Positions 1 through 8,774 of a DNA stretch of 64,000 bases are shown here, in pieces. The translations under genes and the position numbers were made by a program. Positions within the stretch are counted from its first letter, which is position 1. Each line of letters opens with the position of its first letter. The notes beneath the pieces are model-generated. The model did no database searches and was not told the DNA's origin. It saw only the letters and a list, made by a program, of their open reading frames with translations. This DNA comes from Sva-07 sp963716095 (GTDB lineage Bacteria > Actinomycetota > Acidimicrobiia > Acidimicrobiales > Ilumatobacteraceae): contig CAVQSV010000023.1 of assembly GCA_963716095.1 (NCBI GenBank), positions 682,001 to 746,000 on the forward strand, in the 5' to 3' direction.

Positions 1-2
1 TG

Positions 3-560
3 AAGCTGATCGATCCTCAGTCCGACGGAGCGATGACGATCGGAACGTCAGCGGCCCTCGGCGGTGTGATCGCCGCGCTCGGCAGTGGGCTCGCCCCTGG
101 ACTGACGACCGACGACGTTGCCGTCGGCCCGATGCCGGGACCGAGTCCGGACCCGAGCGCCAACCTCGGCGGGGCCTCGCTGGCGATCGTCGACGGCAAG
201 GGCGACGAGAAGACCGCTGCGGCGTGGGACTACATCACCTTCCTGACCACCGCAGAGGCACAGTCACAGTGGGCGTCGCAGACGGGGTACGTGCCGGTGC
301 GCAGCGACGCGCTCGACCTCGAACCGTTGCGGACCACCTATGCCGACGACCCCCGATTCCGCGTCGCCTACGACCAGATGGTCGGTGGCATCGACGGTCA
401 GGCGTCGTTGGCGCCGGTGCTCGGGCCGCAACGCGAGGTGCGCGCGGCCACGGCGAACGCGACCGCAGCGATCATCGCCGGAGCCGACGTCGAGTCGACG
501 CTCGCGGACGCGGCGGCCCAGGCGAACGCCCTGATCGCCAGCTACAACCAGCGCAACTGA
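3..560 (+). CDS. ABC transporter extracellular solute-binding protein, C-terminal part (cut by window edge)
   Basis: The reading frame is open from the first bases of the window, so the N-terminus, signal peptide and most of the first lobe are missing. The visible 185 residues match the C-terminal end of family 1 (sugar-type) solute-binding proteins: a GGASLAIV strand, then KTAAAWDYITFLTTAEAQSQW and TGYVPVRSDAL, the typical helix and turn that close the binding lobe, followed by a closing helical tail. Such proteins are exported, usually lipid-anchored, and deliver substrate to an ABC permease. No permease gene is visible on this side, so the partners should lie to the left of the window. The substrate cannot be told from this fragment. 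Confidence 0.75.
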   Translation, partial: KLIDPQSDGAMTIGTSAALGGVIAALGSGLAPGLTTDDVAVGPMPGPSPDPSANLGGASLAIVDGKGDEKTAAAWDYITFLTTAEAQSQWASQTGYVPVRSDALDLEPLRTTYADDPRFRVAYDQMVGGIDGQASLAPVLGPQREVRAATANATAAIIAGADVESTLADAAAQANALIASYNQRN

Positions 561-591
561 TGTGACGACTGGTGTCAGGCAGGATGGAGCA

Positions 592-1026
592 ATGAGGTTC
601 GGGGTGCTCGTCGCAACGGTGCTGCTCTTCGCGGCGGCCTGCGGTGGGTCGTCGGCGACCACCCAGCCCTCCACGACCGACACATCCACGACCGACGCCT
701 CCACGAACGACGATGCGCAGCGCTTCCCGGACGTGGTGGCGGCCGTCGCGACGCCGACCGATGCCGGATGGGACTTCGACGTCACCGTGTCGTCGCCCTA
801 CGACACGCCGGAGCGCTACGCCGACGCGTGGCGGGTGGTCGGACCCGACGGCGCGGTGCTCGGTGTGCGAGAACTCGCCCACGATCATGCCGGCGAGCAA
901 CCGTTCACCCGGTCGCTGCGGGGCGTCCAGATCCCCGCCGGCGTCGACAGTGTGGTGGTCGAGGGTCGCGACCAAGCGAACGGTTGGGGCGGTGCAACCG
1001 TCGTCGTCGTCCTCGACGCCGGCTGA
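592..1026 (+). CDS. small predicted lipoprotein
   Basis: This 144-residue protein starts at the ATG at 592, preceded by an AGGATGGAG ribosome-binding sequence; an in-frame ATG/GTG further up would put non-signal sequence in front. It begins MRFGVLVATVLLFAAACGG, a short charged end, hydrophobic core and a lipobox-like AAAC with the lipidated cysteine near residue 16, then a Thr/Ser-rich linker. The mature part (VTVSSPYDTPERYADAWRVV and VEGRDQANGWGGATVVVVL) reads as a small beta-rich domain with no family I can name. It probably sits on the outer face of the cytoplasmic membrane. It lies between the solute-binding protein and the cyclophilin on the same strand. Confidence 0.75.
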   Translation: MRFGVLVATVLLFAAACGGSSATTQPSTTDTSTTDASTNDDAQRFPDVVAAVATPTDAGWDFDVTVSSPYDTPERYADAWRVVGPDGAVLGVRELAHDHAGEQPFTRSLRGVQIPAGVDSVVVEGRDQANGWGGATVVVVLDAG

Positions 1027-1052
1027 CACACCGGCCGGTAGGGTCGGGGACC

Positions 1053-1613
1053 ATGGCAACCGCATTTCCCCCGTTCGATGGTTCCGCGCCCAAGACGCAG
1101 GACTTCTCCGAAGCCCCCGAGATGGGCATCGACCCGTCGAAGCGCTACACCGCCAAGCTCGACACGAGCCTCGGTGAGATCGTCATCGCGCTCGACGCGG
1201 TCAAGGCGCCGAAAACCGTCAACAACTTCGTGTTCCTCGCGCTCCATCACTACTACGACGGCGTGATCTTCCACCGCATCATCAACGGCTTCATGTGCCA
1301 GGGCGGCGACCCCACCGGTACCGGCCGCGGCGGCCCCGGGTACCGGTTCGAGGACGAGCTTCCCAAGCCGCGCGAGTACCAGGTCGGCTCGGTCGCCATG
1401 GCCAATGCCGGTCCGAACACCAACGGCAGCCAGTTCTTCATCGTGTCGGGTCCCTCCGGCGTGGGCCTGCCGCCGCAGTACAGCCTGTTCGGTCAGGTGG
1501 TCAAGGGTCTCGACATCGTCGACCAGATGCAGAACGTGGCCACCGGTGGCGGCGACAAGCCCAAGACCGATGTGGTGATCAACTCGGTGGAGATCACCGT
1601 CGCCGACGACTGA
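1053..1613 (+). CDS. cyclophilin-type peptidyl-prolyl cis-trans isomerase
   Basis: This 186-residue protein catalyses cis-trans isomerisation of X-Pro bonds during protein folding. The cyclophilin core is complete: TSLGEIVIALD, KTVNNFVFLA, the catalytic FHRIINGFMCQGGDP stretch with its Arg, the GTGRGGPGYRFEDE loop, and NTNGSQFFI. An extra N-terminal segment of about 30 residues precedes the domain but has no hydrophobic signal, so a cytoplasmic location is likely. The start is the ATG at 1053. It lies 26 bases after the preceding lipoprotein gene and may be cotranscribed with it. This is a very common actinobacterial protein and the call is firm. Confidence 0.93.
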   Translation: MATAFPPFDGSAPKTQDFSEAPEMGIDPSKRYTAKLDTSLGEIVIALDAVKAPKTVNNFVFLALHHYYDGVIFHRIINGFMCQGGDPTGTGRGGPGYRFEDELPKPREYQVGSVAMANAGPNTNGSQFFIVSGPSGVGLPPQYSLFGQVVKGLDIVDQMQNVATGGGDKPKTDVVINSVEITVADD

Positions 1614-1669
1614 ACAGCCCGGGCTGGAGCGATTGGCGTCGGACGCCGATCGTTACAGTCGCGGCGGTG

Positions 1670-2884
1670 GTGACGGCTGAGCTCTCGAACTCGCAAGCCC
1701 GACGAGTCGCGCTCGGCGCGCAGGGGTTCAACGACCGCCGCCCGACCGGTCGCGTCGATCGACGCCATCTGCGCCGGGTCGTCGATCGGATGGGCCTCAT
1801 CCAGATCGATTCGGTCAACGTGCTGGTGCGCAGCCAGGAGCTGCCGCTGTTTGCACGTCTCGGTCCGCATCCCCGCACGCTGATCGACGACGCGACCCGT
1901 GCGGGCGACCTGTTCGAGTTCTGGGTGCACGAGGCGTGTCACGTGCCGATCGAGCTGTATCCCCTCCAGCGCTGGGCGATGCACGGCCACGCGCGATGGA
2001 AGTCGCTTCGCAGTTGGGCTGCGGACAACGAACGTCTCGTGTCGAACGTGCTCGATCGAGTGCGCTCCGACGGGCCGATCGTGGCGAGCGACCTCGAGAT
2101 GCGCGAACGCCCGAAAGGCACCTGGTGGGACTGGGACGACGGCAAGCTCGCACTCGAGCACCTCTTCCGGATCGGTGACGTGGCCGCCCGCCGCCGACCG
2201 AACGACTTCGCCAGACTCTACGACCTCGCCGAGCGCGTGATCCCCGCCGACGTCCTCGCCGCGCCGGCACCCGACGCGCACGACGCCAAGAAGGAACTCC
2301 TCGTTCGGGCCGCACGGCATCACGGTGTTGGCACCGCATCGGATCTCACCGACTACCACCGCCTCTCGCACACGCGGGTCCTGCTCGCCGAACTCGTCGA
2401 GGAGGGTCGGTTGGTGCCGGTCGCCGTCGAAGGGTGGTCGAAGCCGGCCTTCATGCACCCGGACGCCGTGGTCCCCCGGCAGGTCAACGCGCGGGCGCTG
2501 TTGAGCCCGTTCGACCCGGTGGTGTGGAACCGCGAGCGGATCGAACGGCTCTTCGGGTTCCACTATCGCATCGAGATCTACGTCCCTGCACCGAAACGGC
2601 AGTACGGCTACTACGTGTTGCCGTTCCTGCTCGGCGACGAACTGGTGGCACGCGTCGATCTGAAGGCCGACCGCACGGCCGGACGTCTCCTGGTGCAGAG
2701 CGCAGACGGCGAGCCGGGGATCGACGAGGCCGACGTCGCCGCCGAACTCGCCGAGGAGCTCGCTTCACTTGCCGGGTGGCTCGGGCTCGACGCCGGCATC
2801 GTGGTGGCGGGACGAGGGGATCTGGCGCCCGCGCTCGAACGAGCCGTCGTCGACGGAATCAGCCCGGACAGCCGCGCAGATTGA
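1670..2884 (+). CDS. YcaQ/AlkX-family DNA glycosylase-like winged-helix protein
   Basis: This 404-residue protein belongs to the HTH_42 (former DUF1006) superfamily, whose studied members AlkZ and YcaQ unhook DNA interstrand crosslinks and remove bulky alkyl lesions. The N-terminal winged-helix segment begins LSNSQARRVALGAQGF. It is followed by GLIQIDSVNVLVRSQELPLF, which contains the QxD motif (Q-I-D) that is catalytic in the YcaQ branch; AlkZ has QxQ. Later landmarks are FEFWVHEACHVP, WWDWDDGKLALEHLF and LLSPFDPVVWNRER. The chosen start is the GTG at 1670; a GTG one codon earlier is equally possible. The last 26 bases overlap the convergent lipoprotein gene. Function is inferred from family and motif. 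Confidence 0.85.
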   Translation: MTAELSNSQARRVALGAQGFNDRRPTGRVDRRHLRRVVDRMGLIQIDSVNVLVRSQELPLFARLGPHPRTLIDDATRAGDLFEFWVHEACHVPIELYPLQRWAMHGHARWKSLRSWAADNERLVSNVLDRVRSDGPIVASDLEMRERPKGTWWDWDDGKLALEHLFRIGDVAARRRPNDFARLYDLAERVIPADVLAAPAPDAHDAKKELLVRAARHHGVGTASDLTDYHRLSHTRVLLAELVEEGRLVPVAVEGWSKPAFMHPDAVVPRQVNARALLSPFDPVVWNRERIERLFGFHYRIEIYVPAPKRQYGYYVLPFLLGDELVARVDLKADRTAGRLLVQSADGEPGIDEADVAAELAEELASLAGWLGLDAGIVVAGRGDLAPALERAVVDGISPDSRAD

Positions 2885-3305
2885 ATTCGGCGCCGTCGAT
2901 GTCGGCGAACGTGACGATGTACTCCTCGGCGTCGAGGGTCATCTGCGCCCCGCCGACGACCTGGCCGCCGATCGTGGCATCGAGGCTCACGTCGACACCG
3001 GTCGAGGGCTCGAACACGCCGGTGTAGACCGCGGGGTCGAGGCCTTCGGCAACCACGGTGACCATGTTGCCGCCGAGGTCCGAATCGCACTGCACGGCGA
3101 CCACCATCTCGCCGGTGCCGCCGCCGAGCAGCACCTCGTCATGCGAGTCGGACTGAATGATCGCGTCGTTGTAGGCGCTTCCGGTGCCGCCCTCGGGAAG
3201 TTCGGGGGTCGGGTCGTCACTGCCGCAGGCAGCGGCGGTTGCGGCGAGGGCGATGACGGCGCCGATCGTTGCGAGGTGACGGGCAGACGTGACGCGTGGA
3301 CTCAT
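2859..3305 (-). CDS. small predicted lipoprotein
   Basis: This protein of 148 residues starts at the ATG at 3305 on the minus strand; a longer in-frame start would place the signal peptide internally. The N-terminus MSPRVTSARHLATIGAVI followed by AATAAACGS is a clear lipoprotein signal with the cysteine near residue 27. The mature domain has Cys residues near the start (VQCDSD) and at the very end (RGCPG) that could form a disulphide. It also has beta-strand-like repeats (GGNMVTVVAEG, YIVTFADIDGAEF). The general plan recalls small actinobacterial surface lipoproteins such as the LpqH type, but I cannot place it in a family. It converges on the YcaQ-like gene with a 26-base overlap. Confidence 0.75.
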   Translation of the reverse strand: MSPRVTSARHLATIGAVIALAATAAACGSDDPTPELPEGGTGSAYNDAIIQSDSHDEVLLGGGTGEMVVAVQCDSDLGGNMVTVVAEGLDPAVYTGVFEPSTGVDVSLDATIGGQVVGGAQMTLDAEEYIVTFADIDGAEFNLRGCPG

Positions 3306-3440
3306 GGCCACGACGGTACCGGCTGGTCCCAGGTGCAAGCAGGGCACATCGTCATCATCTCGCCCGTCCCCGATCTCAGACGTCTGTGTGCAGTTCTCGA
3401 GGGCACACCCCACCGGTACCGCAACGCAAACGTGGAGCTG

Positions 3441-4280
3441 CTACGTCGTGGTGGCCCATCGGAGGGTGCGGGTGACGACGCCCCCGGCCGGTCGGAGCAC
3501 GACCGTTTCCGACACGGGGAGCCACGGCAGGTGCAAGGGCACCCGGGTCCACGCGGGCATCAGCGCAACGGCTGCGCCAGCGATCAACCCGTACGGCGCC
3601 CGCGCGGCGAGTGGCAACGGTGGTTGTAGCAGCAGATAGCGCGCGGCCGCTCTTGCTGGCCGCGTGCCGCGCAATTCCGGGCGGAACTCAGCGAGGCGGA
3701 TGCGCAGGCGAGCCTCGGTCTCGGGAGGATCGATCACACCCAGCGCCCGCGCCACCACTGCGGTGTCGGCGACGTACCGGTCGCGTTCGTTGCCGTCCAG
3801 AGGATGTTCGCCGTAGCGGTCGTGTGCGGCGAGGAAGCTGTCGATCTCGGCGAGGTGCACCCATTCGAGCAGGTGCGGATCGTTGGCCGCGTACGGCTCA
3901 CCGCCCGGCGCGGTGCCGACCACGTGGCGATGCACACGGTGAACCCGATCGACGGCCTGCTGTGCCTGCGATGCCGGGCCGAACGTCGTGGCCGCCAGGA
4001 AGTCGGCGGTGCGCTGCAGCCGACCCCATGGGTCTCGGCGATAGTCGGAATGGTCGGCGACGCCGGCCATCGCCACGGGGTGCAGCGACTGGAACAGGAT
4101 CGCCCGCAGGCCACCGATGAACATCGACGCGTCGGCGTGCACCCGTCGGATGGGCGCGTCGTCGTCGAACCACCCTGGTTCGGTGGTGTCGAACAGCTCG
4201 GCCCGGCGTGCCGAGGCGTCAGGGCCGACGACTCTGCCGCGGACCTGTTCGCCCACCCAGGAGCGCACGTCGTCGGCCAT
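3441..4280 (-). CDS. DUF2236 / MpaB-like oxygenase-family protein
   Basis: This 279-residue protein shows the DUF2236 signature: FIGGLRAILFQSLHPVAMAG followed by DHSDYRRDPWGRLQRTADFL and a His-bearing segment HRVHRHVVG. The family includes the latex-clearing protein Lcp and fungal MpaB; those studied are haem-dependent oxygenases, but most bacterial members have no known substrate. There is no signal peptide. The start chosen is the ATG at 4280. A further ATG at 4313 would add an unconserved stretch and nearly touch the divergent permease gene, whose GTG is at 4320. The two divergent genes therefore share about 40 bases of regulatory DNA. Confidence 0.8.
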   Translation of the reverse strand: MADDVRSWVGEQVRGRVVGPDASARRAELFDTTEPGWFDDDAPIRRVHADASMFIGGLRAILFQSLHPVAMAGVADHSDYRRDPWGRLQRTADFLAATTFGPASQAQQAVDRVHRVHRHVVGTAPGGEPYAANDPHLLEWVHLAEIDSFLAAHDRYGEHPLDGNERDRYVADTAVVARALGVIDPPETEARLRIRLAEFRPELRGTRPARAAARYLLLQPPLPLAARAPYGLIAGAAVALMPAWTRVPLHLPWLPVSETVVLRPAGGVVTRTLRWATTT

Positions 4281-4319
4281 TGGCTCATCGTGCCACGGAC
4301 TCGTGAGTACCATCCGAAC

Positions 4320-5564
4320 GTGCCCGAAGAATCCCCACCGGATCCCGACGCGAGATCCGAGACAGCCGGTCGCCCGACCGACGAAGCGGGTCGGCCGATC
4401 GAGCGGCGGGCCATCGACCGAGCCATGCCCAGGTGGGTGCTCCCTGCCATCGTGCTGTTCTGGGCGGGCTATCTGCTCACCATCACCGGCCGACACGTGT
4501 TCCACCGGTTGTCGTCGCTGCTGGTGTTGTTGCTCGTGTCGGTCTTCCTGTCGTTGGCGATCGAGCCGGGAGTCAACCGGTTGGCGGCGCGAGGCTGGCG
4601 ACGCGGCCGGTCGACGATCATGATCTTGATGGGGGTGCTCATGGCATTCCTGATCTTCGCCGGCGCCGTCGGCACACTCGTCGGTACCCAGGTGGCGGAC
4701 CTCTTGTCCGAATCGGATGCGTACATCACCGACACCGTCAACTTCCTCAACGACAACTTCGGGTCCAACATCGACCCGCAGGACGTGATCGACGAGTTCA
4801 ACGATCCCAACGGGCGCGTCCAGGAGTTCATCCAGTCGCAGAGCGACGAGGCGGTCAGGTTGTCCGTCGCCGTGGTCGGCGTGATCTTCCAGGCGTTGTC
4901 GGTACTGCTGTTCACCTACTACCTGGTCGCCGATGGGCCGCGTATGCGGCGGTCGATCTGCTCGCGCCTGAACCCGGTTCGGCAGCAGCAGGTGCTGAAG
5001 GCGTGGGAGCTGGCGATCACCAAGACCGGTGGCTATCTCTATTCCCGCGCCTTGCTGGCGTTGCTGTCGGCGTTCTTCCACTGGATCGTCTTCCAGTCGA
5101 TCGGCACGCCGGCTCCGATCGCACTGGCGCTGTGGGTGGGTCTGGTCAGCCAGTTCCTCCCCGTGGTCGGCACCTATCTCGCCGGGATCCTGCCGGTGCT
5201 GTTGACGCTGCTCGACTCGCCCCTGAAGGCGGCGATCGTGATCGGTTTCATCGTGGTGTACCAGCAGATCGAGAACTACTTCTTCGCGCCGCGTATCACG
5301 GCGCGAACGATGGAACTGCACCCCGCAGTGGCCTTCGGTGCAGCGCTGGGTGGCGCATCGCTGCTCGGATTCGTCGGCGCCCTGCTCGCGTTGCCGGCCG
5401 CCGCGATGGTGCAGGCGCTCGCCAGCGAGTGGGGCAATCGGTACGACGTGATGGACAGCCATCTGACGTCGGTGCCCGAACCGAGATCGGGTCGACCGAA
5501 CGGTGGCCCGAACGCGCCGCCCGACAACGCACCACCCGATACGGTGCCGCCCGACGCGACATGA
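4320..5564 (+). CDS. AI-2E family transporter (PF01594 permease)
   Basis: This 414-residue membrane protein has the AI-2E transporter arrangement: a polar N-terminal tail, paired membrane segments near residues 40-90, and a long extracytoplasmic region holding ESDAYITDTVNFLNDNFG. Further membrane segments follow, ending in the hallmark EQIENYF-like stretch (here VVYQQIENYFFAPRI) and the ALLALPAAAMVQAL helix. Studied members export autoinducer-2 or act as Na+/H+ antiporters; the substrate here is unknown. The GTG at 4320 gives the tail, and ATG 4425 is an alternative start. The C-terminus is Pro/Asn-rich. The stop overlaps the start of the asparaginase gene in ATGA, suggesting translational coupling. 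Confidence 0.88.
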   Translation: MPEESPPDPDARSETAGRPTDEAGRPIERRAIDRAMPRWVLPAIVLFWAGYLLTITGRHVFHRLSSLLVLLLVSVFLSLAIEPGVNRLAARGWRRGRSTIMILMGVLMAFLIFAGAVGTLVGTQVADLLSESDAYITDTVNFLNDNFGSNIDPQDVIDEFNDPNGRVQEFIQSQSDEAVRLSVAVVGVIFQALSVLLFTYYLVADGPRMRRSICSRLNPVRQQQVLKAWELAITKTGGYLYSRALLALLSAFFHWIVFQSIGTPAPIALALWVGLVSQFLPVVGTYLAGILPVLLTLLDSPLKAAIVIGFIVVYQQIENYFFAPRITARTMELHPAVAFGAALGGASLLGFVGALLALPAAAMVQALASEWGNRYDVMDSHLTSVPEPRSGRPNGGPNAPPDNAPPDTVPPDAT

Positions 5565-6529
5565 CCCGGTTCGACGCCACGGTGGCGCCGATCGCCGTCG
5601 CCACTCGCAGCGGCATGGAGGAGTCGGTTCATCACGGCGCCGGTGTCGCCCTCGACCCGGCTGGCGCCGTCGTCGCCGCGGTCGGCGACCCCGAGCTGGT
5701 CGTGTACCCACGCTCGTGTCTCAAGCCGCTGCAGGCCAACGCCATGATCGGCGTCGGCCTCGAACTCACCGACGCTCAACTCGCGGTCGCCTGCGCCAGC
5801 CACGACGGCTCGCGGATGCACCTCGACACCGTCCGTTCGATCCTGGCCCGGTACGGCCTCGACGAATCCGACCTGGCGAACACCCCGGCGCGGCCCTTCG
5901 GCGCCAGGGCGCGCGCCGAGGCTCGTTCCGCTGGGGTCGAACCGTCGCCGCTGCAGCAGAACTGCTCCGGCAAGCACGCTGCGATGCTCGCCACGTGCCG
6001 CGTCAACGGCTGGCCGACCGACGACTACCTCGACCGTGATCACCCGGTGCAGGCAGCGATCACCGTCGGCATCCGGTCGCTCGGCGCCGTGGTCGAGCAC
6101 ATCGGCGTCGATGGCTGCGGCGCACCGACCCACGCGTTCTCGCTGCGCGAACTCGCCGGAGCATTTGCGATGGTCGCCGCTCCCGACTCGGTCGTCGCCC
6201 GGGCGATGTCCTCGCATCCCGAGTTGGTCGGCGGTCCGACGCGAGACGTCACGCTGTGGATGCAGGCACTGCCGACGCTCGTGGCGAAAGAAGGCGCCGC
6301 CGGCGTGATGGCTGCGGCGTTCGCCGACGGACGTGCGGTTGCCTACAAGGTTGCAGATGGCAGCGATACTGCCCGCCGAGCGGTCGTGCCCGCTGCGTTG
6401 CGAGCGGTCGGCGTCGACGTTGCCGCAACGGCCGCGACGACCGTCGAGCGAGTGGCGGTGCCGGTGCTCGGCCACGGTGAAGCGGTTGGACGCCTCGAGG
6501 AACTGGAGTGGACGCCGTGCAGTTCCTGA
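5561..6529 (+). CDS. L-asparaginase II family protein (PF06089)
   Basis: This 322-residue cytoplasmic enzyme is predicted to hydrolyse L-asparagine to aspartate and ammonia. It matches the asparaginase II family studied in Rhizobium etli, not the E. coli AnsA/AnsB fold. Characteristic blocks are MEESVHHGAGVALDPAG near the N-terminus, YPRSCLKPLQANAMI, CASHDGS, and LQQNCSGKHAAMLATC, which holds conserved Ser, Lys and Cys residues. The ATG at 5561 overlaps the stop of the AI-2E-type permease gene (ATGA), and the 3' end overlaps the next hydrolase gene by 22 bases, so the three look like one operon. Family assignment is firm; substrate is by homology. Confidence 0.88.
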   Translation: MTRFDATVAPIAVATRSGMEESVHHGAGVALDPAGAVVAAVGDPELVVYPRSCLKPLQANAMIGVGLELTDAQLAVACASHDGSRMHLDTVRSILARYGLDESDLANTPARPFGARARAEARSAGVEPSPLQQNCSGKHAAMLATCRVNGWPTDDYLDRDHPVQAAITVGIRSLGAVVEHIGVDGCGAPTHAFSLRELAGAFAMVAAPDSVVARAMSSHPELVGGPTRDVTLWMQALPTLVAKEGAAGVMAAAFADGRAVAYKVADGSDTARRAVVPAALRAVGVDVAATAATTVERVAVPVLGHGEAVGRLEELEWTPCSS

Positions 6530-7545
6530 CGCTCGACCGCGACTCGTTCACCTACGGCGCCTCGGAGCCGGTCGCACCGCTCGTCCGGCGGGTGATCGCC
6601 GAGAATCCGTCGAAGTTCACCTATCACGGCACCGGGACCTACATCGTCGGTGGCGACTCGACAGGGCGCGGCGACGTGGCCGTCATCGACCCCGGCCCGC
6701 GCCTCGACAGCCATCGCGATGCACTTGCTGCAGCGCTCGATGGCTGCACGGTGCGTTCGATCCTGGTCACCCACTGCCACGCCGACCACTCACCGCTGGC
6801 CGCCTGGCTCGCAGCCGAGACCGGGGCGTCGACGTACGCGTTCGGTCCCCACGGCGACGACACGTGGGACATCGGCAGCGACCCGCCCGGCGTGCTCGCT
6901 GCCGAAGCACGCGAGGCAGCGGAGCGCACGACTGCCGAGGACGACGCTGCGGGCGGAAACGAGGGTGCAGCGGCCGAGCCGGCGATGGAGGAGTCGACCG
7001 ACCGCGGGTTCGTCCCCGATGTCGTGGTCGGCACGGGCGACGAGGTGGTCGCCGGCGATGGCTGGCGGATGACGGCACTCCACACGCCCGGGCACACGTC
7101 GAACCACAGCTGCTTCACGCTCGACGACGGCACGACACGCACGATCTTCACCGGCGACCACGTGATGGGCTGGAGTACCACCGTGGTGTCGCCGCCCGAT
7201 GGTGACATGACCGCGTACCTCGACTCGCTGCGCGTCGTGGCCGGTCGTGCCGATCACGTGGCGATCCCCACCCATGGTCCGCCGATTCCCGATCCGTCGC
7301 AGTTCGTCGCCGATCTGATTGCGCACCGGCTCGAACGCGAACGTCAGGTCCTCGCTGCGGTGCGCGGTGGCACCGGGAGCATCGCCGAGATGGTCGAGCA
7401 GCTCTACGTCGGTGTCCGCCGGGAGCTCTACAAGCCGGCTCGCCGCAGCGTGCTCGCGCACCTGGTCAAGCTCGTCGCCGATGGTGACGTCGCCGTCGAG
7501 GGGTCGTCAACGCCCCGACTCGACGCAACCTACGTCGCAACCTGA
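6508..7545 (+). CDS. metallo-beta-lactamase-fold hydrolase (LACTB2-like)
   Basis: This 345-residue protein has the metal-binding motif VTHCHADHS (HxHxDH) near residue 92, a second-site HTPGHTSNHS, FTGDHVMGW, and a late PTHGPP that supplies the last His ligand. A winged-helix-like C-terminal region (VEQLYVGVRRELYKPARRSVLAHLVKLVADG) is typical of LACTB2-type proteins, some of which are RNA endonucleases. Residues about 130-165 form an acidic, Ala/Glu-rich insertion not found in the core fold. The GTG at 6508 lies inside the end of the asparaginase gene; GTG 6517 is a possible alternative. The substrate is not evident. Confidence 0.85.
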   Translation: MDAVQFLTLDRDSFTYGASEPVAPLVRRVIAENPSKFTYHGTGTYIVGGDSTGRGDVAVIDPGPRLDSHRDALAAALDGCTVRSILVTHCHADHSPLAAWLAAETGASTYAFGPHGDDTWDIGSDPPGVLAAEAREAAERTTAEDDAAGGNEGAAAEPAMEESTDRGFVPDVVVGTGDEVVAGDGWRMTALHTPGHTSNHSCFTLDDGTTRTIFTGDHVMGWSTTVVSPPDGDMTAYLDSLRVVAGRADHVAIPTHGPPIPDPSQFVADLIAHRLERERQVLAAVRGGTGSIAEMVEQLYVGVRRELYKPARRSVLAHLVKLVADGDVAVEGSSTPRLDATYVAT

Positions 7546-7603
7546 CACCTGCGTTCTGACTGCCGGAGTGGTCGGCGAGCGAATCAGACGCCAGGATGCA
7601 CTG

Positions 7604-8773
7604 ATGCATCTCAGGACCTCGGCGCTGCTGCTGGCCGCCTTCCTCGTCATCGCCGCGTGCGGTGGCTCCGACGCCGACACGAGCGTCGAGTCCGCTCCCG
7701 CCACATCAGCAGCACCAGCGACCACCAGCGCACCATCGACCACCGCAGGAGCTGTCACCACCGAAGCCCCGGCGACCACCGAAGCGCCGGCGACCACCGA
7801 AGCGCCGGTGACAGTCGGCGAGTGGATGTCGATCCCGGGTGGCGACGGCTGTCAGTGTTCCGACGGCAGCCCGTTCGAGCTGTGGGAGCGCCCGGCCGAT
7901 CCCACCAAAGTGCTGTTGTTCCTCGAGGGCGGCGGTGCGTGCTTCAACGCCGAGACGTGCGGACCGGGCAGCCCCATCTACACCAGGAACCTGTCGCTCG
8001 GTGAGGAGCCCGGTGGTGGCGGCGTCTTCGATGCCTCCAACCCCGAGAACCCGTTCGCCGGCTACTCGGTGGTCTACGTGCCGTACTGCACCGGAGACGT
8101 CCACCTGGGCGATCGAGTCAACGAGTACTCCGACTCCCTGACGATCAGCCACACCGGCTTCGACAACGCGTCGAAGGGGCTCGACACCGTGATCGCCGGC
8201 TATCCCGACGTCGAGCAACTCGTGGTTGCCGGATCGAGTGCCGGTTCGATTCCGGTGCCCGCCTTTGCCGGTCTGGCCGCCGACGCGCTGCCCGACGCCG
8301 AGATCGTCGCGTTCGGTGATGCGTCGGGCGCCTATCCCGACGTCCCCGAACTCAATGCGCAGGTCGGTGCCGAGTGGGGTGTCCTGGCCAACGTGCCGGA
8401 CTGGCCCGTGAACGACGGCCTCGCACCCGAGGAGTGGAGCTTCCCCGGGCTCTACGTGCAGGCCGGCACACAACACCCCGACATCACCTTTGCCCGGTTC
8501 GACAACGCGTTCGACGGGGTGCAGACGTTCTTCTCCGGCTTGCTCGGCGTCGACGCCTCCGACCTGCTCGGGATGATCGAGGCCACCGAAGTCCAGATCG
8601 AAACCGCCGGGGTACCGGTCGCGTCGTACATTGCGCCTGGCGATGCCCACACGATTCTGGGCAGCAACGATCTGTACGGACTCGAGGTCGAGGGGGTTCG
8701 GTTCGTCGACTTCCTCTCGTCGCTCGTGGCCGGTGACGTTCCCGACGACGTCCGTTGCACGGTCTGCGGCTGA
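7604..8773 (+). CDS. pectinacetylesterase/Notum-family lipoprotein
   Basis: This 389-residue secreted hydrolase starts at the ATG at 7604. The N-terminus MHLRTSALLLAAFLVIAACGG is a lipoprotein signal with a clear lipobox (IAAC). A Thr/Ala/Pro-rich tether follows, holding an 18-base unit repeated about three times (TTEAPA). The catalytic part has KVLLFLEGGGACFNAETC and VAGSSAGSIPVP, which carries the nucleophile Ser in the GxSxG-like position, and GDAHTIL near the end, likely holding the catalytic His. This matches the PAE/Notum alpha/beta-hydrolase family, whose members deacetylate pectin or remove palmitoleate from Wnt. The actual ester substrate here is unknown. Confidence 0.82.
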   Translation: MHLRTSALLLAAFLVIAACGGSDADTSVESAPATSAAPATTSAPSTTAGAVTTEAPATTEAPATTEAPVTVGEWMSIPGGDGCQCSDGSPFELWERPADPTKVLLFLEGGGACFNAETCGPGSPIYTRNLSLGEEPGGGGVFDASNPENPFAGYSVVYVPYCTGDVHLGDRVNEYSDSLTISHTGFDNASKGLDTVIAGYPDVEQLVVAGSSAGSIPVPAFAGLAADALPDAEIVAFGDASGAYPDVPELNAQVGAEWGVLANVPDWPVNDGLAPEEWSFPGLYVQAGTQHPDITFARFDNAFDGVQTFFSGLLGVDASDLLGMIEATEVQIETAGVPVASYIAPGDAHTILGSNDLYGLEVEGVRFVDFLSSLVAGDVPDDVRCTVCG

Positions 8774-8774
8774 C

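Noticed and set aside
4281..5711. A long N-terminal extension of the MpaB-like protein on the minus strand.
   Set aside because: The extension lies opposite the AI-2E-type permease and asparaginase genes and is low-complexity. The family domain begins after the ATG at 4280.
7763..7813. Tandem 18-base units considered as a possible CRISPR-like or regulatory repeat.
   Set aside because: They are in frame inside the lipoprotein tether and encode TTEAPA repeats, with no spacers.
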